This document shows, piece by piece, positions 56,356 to 64,000 of a stretch of 64,000 nucleotides of DNA; the first letter of the stretch is position 1; the number at the start of each line of letters is the position of its first letter. The DNA is taken from NCBI RefSeq assembly GCF_020520425.1, contig NC_079491.1, forward strand, positions 23,241,449 to 23,305,448, in the 5' to 3' direction. The notes under the pieces are model-generated. The model worked only from the letters and a program-made list of their open reading frames with translations. It was not told where the DNA came from and did not search any database. This stretch comes from Spinacia oleracea (lineage: Eukaryota > Streptophyta > Magnoliopsida > Caryophyllales > Amaranthaceae). The position numbers were made by a program, and so were the translations under genes.

Positions 56356-57924
56356 ACTGTTGCTTGTCCCTAAGCAACACTAAATCGAAGACAGAGAAAT
56401 GAGACGCACGTGATTTTCATAAAACCATGGTAAGACCAACCTAACTCTCGAGCAAACAATCAAACAGAGTTATTGAGACAGAAATCTAGCTCGGATACAA
56501 AAAGGACCACAAAACATCATGATCCACAGTTGAAACAACCAATCTTAGCCACAAACTATTCTCAATCAAGCTAGTCGTCGCCGCCGCATACCTTGTAGAA
56601 TATAAATATATGATGCAACATGGGGTAAGATGACAATAGCAAGAAACGATTTTCATTCAATCACAAAAAAAATATGCCGATCAAGAGGTCTTTATAATAA
56701 GCTTGTCATGGGGCTAGGTGAAAAGGAAGGGTAGGGTATAATTTAGGAAAAAGTGAGAGTAAGGTCCAACTTGGGGAGCAAATGTGAACTATATGCGTCG
56801 GCGTGATAATGCCGAAAATCCAACTCCATCGAACCATGAAACCCGAACAATCAACCAAGTTATAACCAAGGGGAAAAACATAATATAATGTCAATGATCT
56901 TTCTTCATTCCCCTTTCCCTGCTTTCAAACTACATACAAAAACGAAAAACATATTTTTTTTTTTCCTTTGATTTTTCTCTTTTTTTTTCTTTTTTTTTTT
57001 CTCTTTTTTTCTCTTTTTTTATTTTATGAAAAAATGAAACTAAATAATGAAATCGAAAGTACATAACTGTTACAAGCTTGGGTGCCAACAATAATATGCA
57101 CCATCTCCAGACCACATATCCAACCATAGCCTCGAACCACGAACTATTGGCTTAGTATGCCAATCAATCAACATCAATGAAACCATTACGAACACCGAAG
57201 CTCCCCCAAGCTAGACTTGGGACAAGTAACCAACGGGGCTAATAGGGCTCAATTTTGTGGAGTTAAAACAATAAACGGACAAGGCTACAACATGGGTATG
57301 AAAGGCAGGAACTGATGTTTCTAAATTCGTCTGAAGGCTTCCTAAGAGAATGGCCTCTGTCATACGCGGCATGCGTGAGTTGCAACTAAGCTACTAATGA
57401 ATCTCAAGCCAAAATCATACGATAACAAGTCACATCAATCACACAAACACATAGTAAGGTGACCTACAAGATAATTGGCTAGCTATTCTTGACACGAGAC
57501 CAACATCTTACCGCATACCATTCAATTGGTTCACACAATGCCAAGCAGTTATCAATGTATTAACATGATCGACTGAATTTCAGAATCATAACTAAGTTCA
57601 AAAGAAGCTCAAGAGAGTCAAATAAAGCCCGAACATAGTTTGAAAGTCAATTGCACAATGCAGAGTATAAAGACATATGAATGCAAAAAAATGCAACTAA
57701 ATTGAACAGTAACACTAGGAAAGCAGTACATTTTTTTCGTTGCACGTAAACTCCCACCCCTAATGGATGGTACAAAGCATACAACACCTACAAAAGCGAT
57801 AAAATTACACTAAGAAAGCAATAAAGGATAGAATATCCCTCCCCCAAGCTAGAATGATGCAGTGTCCCCACTGCACAAAACACGATAGTAAAACCAAAGT
57901 GAGGGGAAGAGAAAACTTACAACT
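56356..57924 (-). other. Non-coding 3' region of the gypsy-type element
   Basis: No domain found. It includes a T/C-rich low-complexity run (56950-57026) and two further CCCCCAAGCTAGA blocks (57203, 57842), the second just downstream of the protease stop. Confidence 0.6.
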
Positions 57925-58834
57925 TCACCGATCAGGGGCACCAAACCCGGTGCCATCGAGTACCGAACCTCTTGTTCCAACTTTTGGACTAGCATCAACT
58001 GCATCTCCGGGATCACCATCACCTGCAAACCCTTTCAAGCCAAGTGCATTATTTGAAAGATTTCTAGAACTGGAATGAGGCAACTTAGCAATAGAGGTAT
58101 TCAAAGAACACGACACTTCTTGCATTGAACTTTTCATCACATGAGACAAGCTAAAGGTCACCTTGTCATCCCCTACGGTCAAGGTTATCTTCCCTTTCTT
58201 AACATCAATAACTGCCCCTGCAGTATGAAGGAATGGCCTTCCTAAGATTATCGAAATTTGATTGTCCTCTGCTATGTCAAGCACAACAAAGTCTACGGGA
58301 AAATAGAATTTACCTACTCTCACGGGGACGTCTTCTAAAACACCTAAGGGGTATTTAATAGAATGTTCGGCCATTTGAAGAGTAATGGTGGTACATTTTA
58401 ATTCTCCCATGTTCAACTTTTTATAAATAGAGAGGGGAATGACGGACACACTAGCACCTAAATCGCATAGAGCCATATCAATGAATAAAGCACCTATATG
58501 ACAAGGGATTGAGAAACTACCGGGGTCCTTTAGTTTAGGAGGAGACTTGTTTTGTAACATAGCACTACACTCCTCAGTTAGAGCCACTCTATCTACACCA
58601 CCAAGATCTCTTTTCTTAGTGATTAATTCCTTTAAATACTTTGCATACATAGGAATCTGAGATATCAAATCAATGAAAGGAATCGTTACCTCGAGATTCT
58701 TGACCATAGCCAAGAACTTACCGAACTGTTGATCAACCTTTGTTTTCTGCATTCGGTGAGGAAATGGTAGTGTAGGTGCAAAAGGGGGAGAATCAGTAAC
58801 CTTCTCCTTGCCGCTTTCCTTCTTTTCTATTTCA
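57925..58834 (-). pseudogene. Gag-pol remnant: aspartic protease region
   Basis: The frame is open from the Helitron junction (58834) to the stop at 57925. It starts with a Lys/Glu-rich stretch and LPFPHR, then FLAMVKNLEVTIPFIDLI, ALTEECSAMLQNK, PGSFSIPCHIG and the retropepsin motif DLGASVSVIPLSIYKKL with ISIILGRPFLHTAGAVID. This is the gypsy-type protease that would process gag. The C terminus ends in a Gly/Asp-rich tail without RT. It is separated from gag by the Helitron. Confidence 0.85.
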
Positions 58835-59289
58835 CTAGTCTTATATGCACGCGATGCGTGCGTGCATATTAGAAATTAAAACTTAACTGTAGATTCGTTT
58901 GACGTTTCATGAATGTTCTAGAGCATGTAAAAAGTCTCCTCTCTTCTCCCAAAACACACACATACAAATACGTCTCGTAATGAGCACCAAGCAACCAATT
59001 AGTAAACTACTACAGTCCGTTAAGTAAAAAATTAAATATTTTTCTGCTAAAAACGAAAATTATAATTTAAAATAAATTAAATATTTTGTTTTGAGGCCTT
59101 TTGTTTTTCTTTTCTGGTAAACGAATATTTTAATTTAAAATAAATTAAGTGTTTTATTTTGTTTCCTTATATTTTTCTTTTCCACAAAAGTAAAACTTTT
59201 AATTAAAAATAAATTAAAATTTTTGTTTTGATGCTTTTTATTTTTATGTCTTTCTGAAATGTTCATTTTCGTTTTAGTAGAATTCAGTA

Positions 59290-60035
59290 GTTGGCCCATT
59301 TCATTAGAGCGACCCATGTTCTCAAAGCCCAAAGTTTGGTTTGGTTTAGTGTTGTAGGGTTTAGTATTTCATTCCACCTGTTAACCCCATTTTGTTTTGT
59401 TGTACCGCCGCTTCCTCTCTCTATTTCCTTTTGTTTCTCCGCCTCTCTCTCTCTCTTCTTTTCGCTGCTCCCCTTCTTATCTAAACCCTAAAATGGCGCT
59501 GGTTTGAGCAAGAAATGGCGCTGATTTGAGCAATAAATGGCGAAAAACACTCGAAAAAGGCAACACTCGTTTCTCTAACTCCGAATCCATATCACCTCAA
59601 AAAATGCGAGCGCCGTCGATTTGTGGCACAGGTATATTCCTCTATCTTCGTCTTAAATTCTCTATGGTGTTGTGGTTCGTTTATTATTAAAAAGATTAAA
59701 ATAAACTTAATTTAGCATTTTAGGGTTTTATGGATTGATGTTTTTAGGGTTTTAATCGGAATTTACTTCATGCAATTTTTGTAATATTCAGATAAACTAA
59801 TTTTTTGTTGCTTTACCAATTCTTTTTGCAAAAACCGCCGTTGATTTTTAAGCGGAATATCAAAATTATTGTTTCTTAACCAAAATTTTTTGCAATTTTG
59901 GTTTGCATGTAGAGTCCCTCTATTGGTTGGAGAGGAAGGTGCACAGATGCTGGGCAAGACGCGCGCAAAGCGCTGCGCGAGGCGATGGGCGAGGCGGGGA
60001 AGGCGATGGGCGAGGCAACCGAGGCGCTGGTCAGG
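59290..60035 (+). other. Possible captured promoter/leader and exons in the Helitron
   Basis: CT-rich leader-like sequence (59400-59500), then ATG 59604 reading MRAPSICGT up to a GTATATTC donor (59632). After an intron ending TGCATGTAG (59911), a second open stretch continues in frame to a GTTATAA donor (about 60035). The product would be about 50 residues, Arg/Gly-rich, with no known domain. Confidence 0.3.
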
Positions 60036-61278
60036 TTATAATTTGTTTAAATTGGGTGAGATTTGTTACTACTTTGGGTTCGTCAATTCTTTTAAATTAT
60101 AAACTGATTTGGTTGTTTGAATTTAATTTTATTTGTGTGATTTGGTGGTATGAATTTATTTAGATTTGGTGGTATGATTTGTTGTTGAGTCTTAATAAGA
60201 TTGGGACTTTGAGAATTGAACATGGTGTGGCTTTTTTTTTTGATGGAATTTGTTTTTTTGTTGCCTTTTGTTTTCTCTTGCTGCAGTATTACTGGCTCAA
60301 ATTCCTATTTTAAATAATGCTCAGTTATCTTATATTTGTAAGCAATGGTCTATAACTTAAGTTTAGTTGGTTAAATCGTGGGCCATGACAATAAAATGTA
60401 ACACCTAATATTTTGGGCCATTTATATCTTGGTGTATACCTAATATTCTGGTCTACCCAAGCAGCATTATGAATTGGTGTTGTTTGTTTGTAGAAATATC
60501 CTCATTTTTTTGAGTTGAATGCGGAAATTAAGTACTTTAGTGAAAATCATGATATTATTTTCAGTTAGTGTGATTTGTAGGGGTTTAATTAGGGGTTTGA
60601 TCCTGTTGTTTAGATTATTTTGTGTGTTTTTCTAGTGGATTGTCTTGATTTTCTTAATGTTATTGTTTATTAAAACACAATTCAAAACTAAATTACCTAA
60701 ATTGATGTGTTAATCACATATTGAGCTCTAGATCAACCCCGTTATTGAGTACCTTGATGTCGTTGTCACTTTGTTGAGCCGAAACATGTAAATACAACTA
60801 TTCTTGCGACTCGAACTCCCATTATTCACTCTGTAATTTTGGTTAATTCAAGAAGGGATGAGGGATTAGGTTAGTTCACTATGCATGGGTGAGATCATTG
60901 TGCGTGGGTGAGGGGAGGAGGGAGATGATGGGTTTTTAATACTGAATTTTGAAACAATGTGCGTGGGTGAGGGGAGGAGGTGAGATTAATGTGCTTGGGT
61001 GAGATCAACCTGATGTAATTTTTTTTAGATGTATTTTTATTTATTAATTACTCACTATATTTTAATCGAATAAAATTACATTGTTTTTACCTTCTCATTG
61101 AACAAATTTGTTGATTTTTATTCTCAATTAGTTAGAATGAAAACTTGATGATTTTCTTTTCGTTCTATGTAATTAAAACAGAAACAAAACATGTGTACAG
61201 TCACATTAGGTATCATAAACATGTATACAGTCACATTAAGCATGCATATTATTATTAAGATCTTGGTGGGCCACATAC

Positions 61279-62131
61279 CTTATGCCGTTGTTTATAGTAT
61301 GTCTTGATGAACTTAACACCCAACTTAAAATTGAACTTAAAACCGAAATTATAACCTGCAAAACCATAATTTATTTCGGATTTTTTACTTACATAATTGA
61401 ACAAAAAAAATGCAAACAATCTCAGATTTGACTTGGGAAAGCAAAGGTCTGAAAGATGAGGGGTTTAGTTTTCCTTCCAGATTTTAAAGATTAAGAATTT
61501 ACCGTATGTCGTTGGTCGTTGTACCTCGTTATGAACTTCAAACCCCAATTAAATTCTGCATTAAAACAAATGTAAGTCAATAATGTAAGTCAATTATATT
61601 TAAAATCATAATTTTAATAACAGAAATTTATGTTATCATATACCTTCGTTATTGAAATCTGCAATTAAAAATTAAAAAAATTATGAGATTATTTAACCAA
61701 ATGCTTAAATTGAAATATAAAATAATTTAAAAGCAAGAATATTACTTACCTCTTTCTTTCAAAAAAAAAGAATATTACTAACCTTATATGTTGAAATCTG
61801 CAAAATAAATAAACACAACAATATTAGAAAAGAACATTTGTTTTATGCATGAATTCACAAATTTAATTTTGTTTTTATTTTTTATATAGTCTTGTATACA
61901 TGAAAAGTATATTGTTATGCGTACAATATTCCTTGTATTTTTATGCATACACAGATTTGAATATGTCCATACAATTAAATTAGAAATTCACGAATTTGTT
62001 AAAAGAATGATTGTTTGATTTCTGTTTCTTTATGGTTATGTATTAAAATTTATGAATTATTATTATAAAAGAATTGTTTAATTTCTGTTTGTATTTTATT
62101 TGCAAGGATTCGTACGAAAAGTATACTTACG
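61279..62131 (-). other. Ladder of splice-like mini-exons in the Helitron
   Basis: On the minus strand a leader-like stretch ends at donor CACAC|GTAAGTATAC (62131). Segments bounded by GCAG acceptors and GT donors follow: 61797-61783 (15 nt), 61658-61644 (15 nt), 61555-61503 (53 nt) and 61355-61279 (77 nt). The two 15-mers are near-copies (ATTTCAACATATAAG, ATTTCAATAACGAAG), and the last two share a GTTCAT...CAACG(A/G)CAT core. The joined frame is not continuously open, so a non-coding transcript or decayed gene is more likely than a protein. Confidence 0.35.
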
Positions 62132-62651
62132 TGTGGGAGCGACTTGAAGAAGGAAGAACGGTGATGTGGTTCTTTTGAGAACGGGTTCCTTCTGGTTTTC
62201 TACTGAGAATCAGCGCGGCAGTAGATTTGCGATGGAGATGTTTTTTGATTTCTGAAAATTTTCTTCCTCTTCTGGTTTACAATGGAGATTTTTTGAATGT
62301 TTTTGGTTTCTGCAGTTTGAAATTTTTTGTTCGTTTAGCTGTATTGTTCATAATTTGATAGTTTCATTTGGCAACTGTAATAATTGTAATATTTTCTTTT
62401 CCTTATTTTCATTTATTTCCTGATTTAATCCATCAATCAACACCAACTTTGGTAATTGAGATAAATAGGATTGTATTATGTGGTAATGGGCCCATAATCT
62501 TGATTCTGGGCGTTACATTCTTTCAGGCAAATTAGATCTTTAGTTAAATTAAACTGTAGAACTACTGAGGGGGTATTTTTGTCTTTTAACTGGGGGACAC
62601 GAAAAGCAAAGTTACAAAAAAGACCTCAGCTGTTCCTTTATAGAATAGAGA

Positions 62652-64000
62652 TTCTCAACACCCGGGGTTTCAACCCCTACATCCACAATCTTTCTTTCTA
62701 CATATGCTTCTTCACCAAACTGATGATCACTCTTTGACTTATTTTGTCGATGAGGGAATGGCAATCGAGGAACAAAAGGGCGAGAATCATCGATAACCTT
62801 CTCCTTGACTCTTTCCTTCGTCCTTCTAGCCTCCTCTCTCCCCTTTTCAATATCCATAAAATCAGTAGGTACCGAGGGGGCATCATATGTAGTACCACTC
62901 CGAAGAACAATGGCACAAGCACTCTCTCTAGTATGATCTTGAGATGAAGTAGATTGCCCTGGAAGTTTTCCCGGTTGCCTTTTTGACAAAGTACCAGCGA
63001 GTTGAGCAACTTGGTTCTCCAACATTCTATTTTGATTCTTCAACTCCTTTATGCTCTCATCGTGATTCTTTTGAGAGATCTCTGACGTCTTCTGCATATT
63101 CTCTATGAGCTTATACAGATCACCCATGTTAGGCTCTAGAGTAGCATTGATCTGAGGAGGTTGTTGTTGATAGCCTTGGTGTGGAGGTATATTAAACCCC
63201 GGGGGAGCATTATGTGAGGCTCCTTGTGGTAATGGAGGCCTAGCAACATGTGGATGAGGTGGATGGAACTGTGGTTGTGACCATTGTTGCTGGGGTTGAG
63301 AATTTTGAACATTGTTGCTCCGATATGAGGAATTTGGATGATTCCTCCAACCTGGATTGTATGAGTTAGAATATAGGTCATCGGGTTGCCTCTGTTGAAA
63401 AGCTTTCACTTGTTCCATTTGCGTGGTATCCTGCGGACTATAAGAGCACTCATGACCAAAGTGACCTTGGATGCCACAAACTTTGCAGTAAGAAGTTGTC
63501 ACTGGAGCTACACTAGACATAGCATTGATACTCATTGGGGGAGTACCAGACTGAGGGGACTTCAAAGCATCGATCTTTAGGTTCAAGGCTGCCACTTGTG
63601 AGGACAATAGAGCATAAGCATCAACGTCCATCTTGCCCCTTTTAGATGTGGTTCTGGTGGTGCTATAGTGATTGGCAGCAAGATTGGCAAGGAAATCATA
63701 ACCTGCATCCACTTCTTTGTCAAGAAAAACACCCCCAGCAGCAGAATCAACCGTGTTCTTTGTTTCATCTTGCAAACCATGGTAGAAAATCTGAACCAAG
63801 AACCATTTTTCAATGTTGTGATGCGGGCACGACCGCTGCAAAGCCTTGAATCTATCCCAGGCTTCTCGAAGTGACTCTCCAGGTTCTTGCGTGAATGTAG
63901 TCAACTTGTGTCTTATTTCAGCAGTCTTGGTGGGTGGAAAGAATTCTTCTAGAAAGGCCTGTGAAATAGCACTCCACTCTGTCTCCTTGACATCGTTCAA
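62652..64000 (-). pseudogene. Gag of the gypsy-type element (cut by window edge and Helitron)
   Basis: The frame is open from the window edge. Retrotransposon gag domain: FLEEFFPPTKTAEIRHKL, GESLREAWDRFKALQRSCPH, QIFYHGL. A CCHC knuckle YCKVCGIQGHFGHEC follows, then a Gln/Pro/His-rich region and a coiled-coil-like stretch (NMQKTSEISQKNHDESIKEL). The frame enters the Helitron at 62651 and stops at 62612. Gag forms the particle that packages element RNA in the cytoplasm. Confidence 0.85.

Larger units (their letters stand above)
58835..62651 (-). mobile_element. Helitron, 3.8 kb, non-autonomous
   Basis: The minus strand begins TCTCTATTCTATAAAGGAAC (62651) after an A and ends with hairpin GCACGC-ATC-GCGTGC (58861-58847), then ATATAAGACTAG (58835) before a T. 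No Rep/helicase frame is seen. It carries gene-like pieces: a plus-strand leader plus two possible exons (59290-60035) and a minus-strand ladder of splice-like mini-exons (62131 down to 61279). Removing it restores a continuous gag-protease frame. Confidence 0.88.
54482..64000 (-). mobile_element. Gypsy-type (Athila-like) gag-protease element without visible RT, runs off the window
   Basis: Read on the minus strand: gag (64000 to 62652), Helitron insertion (62651-58835), protease (58834-57925), 1.6 kb non-coding, polypurine tract, 3' LTR (56339-54482). There is no reverse transcriptase, RNase H or integrase between protease and LTR, so this looks like a non-autonomous gag-pro element or an internally deleted one. 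Gag type, LTR size (1858 bp) and the DLGASVSVIP protease resemble Athila/Tat-lineage elements. The 5' LTR is outside the window, so the target duplication (expected CTTGG, 54477-54481) cannot be checked. Confidence 0.82.

Noticed and set aside
58740-62800. Assembly join of two different gypsy elements, suggested by the repeated LPFPHR motif
   Set aside because: Both Helitron ends are exact, the A|T target is intact and the frame is continuous without it. One element with an internal repeat explains it better.

Overview
This is a 64 kb piece of a repeat-rich plant (eudicot) nuclear genome. The evidence is spliced genes with GT-AG introns, a non-catalytic plant chitinase-like gene, plant Ty1/copia and Ty3/gypsy retrotransposons, Stowaway/Tourist-type MITEs, Helitrons and Mutator-like elements. 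The family make-up would suit Amaranthaceae, but I cannot prove the species from sequence alone. Only about 2.5% of the window codes for host proteins.

Layout. (1) 1-22.3 kb: a Ty1/copia element (694-22259, 1010-bp LTRs, target duplication AAGTA) whose RNase H region was split by a second, related copia element (7714-19874, target duplication CAAGG). The inner element carries a gene-capturing Mutator-like element in its leader (10581-12351, target duplication AAAATTAAA). The outer element itself sits in an older SINE-like repeat. (2) 22.3-26.1 kb: a Stowaway-like MITE interrupted by a 3-kb solo gypsy-type LTR and a second MITE, the latter holding a minisatellite and another Stowaway. (3) 26.7-30.7 kb: two host genes on the plus strand, a chitinase-like CTL protein (3 coding exons, 318 aa) and a DUF309 protein (3 exons, 273 aa). 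(4) 30.7-34.8 kb: a spacer with three MITE/hAT-type insertions. (5) 34.8-51.6 kb: one long minus-strand gene for a PQ-loop transporter (12 coding exons, 396 aa, 16.9 kb), its introns filled with TEs, including two near-identical MITEs in opposite orientation and a TRIM element. (6) 51.9-54.5 kb: a MITE and a broken MULE transposase. (7) 54.5-64 kb: a gypsy-type element on the minus strand with gag and protease but no visible reverse transcriptase, split in frame by a 3.8-kb Helitron and running off the window end.

Most notable: the two copia elements share non-coding leader hairpins whose arms differ by compensatory base changes, which is direct evidence for a selected RNA structure upstream of gag. 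They also share conserved blocks and a hairpin just before the 3' LTR. Other leads are the Pack-MULE with up to three host gene fragments and a perfect 27-bp internal inverted repeat, a partially duplicated exon with a second splice donor in the PQ-loop gene, and a ladder of splice-like mini-exons inside the Helitron. All coordinates and differences were worked out by eye; LTR divergences are hand counts.
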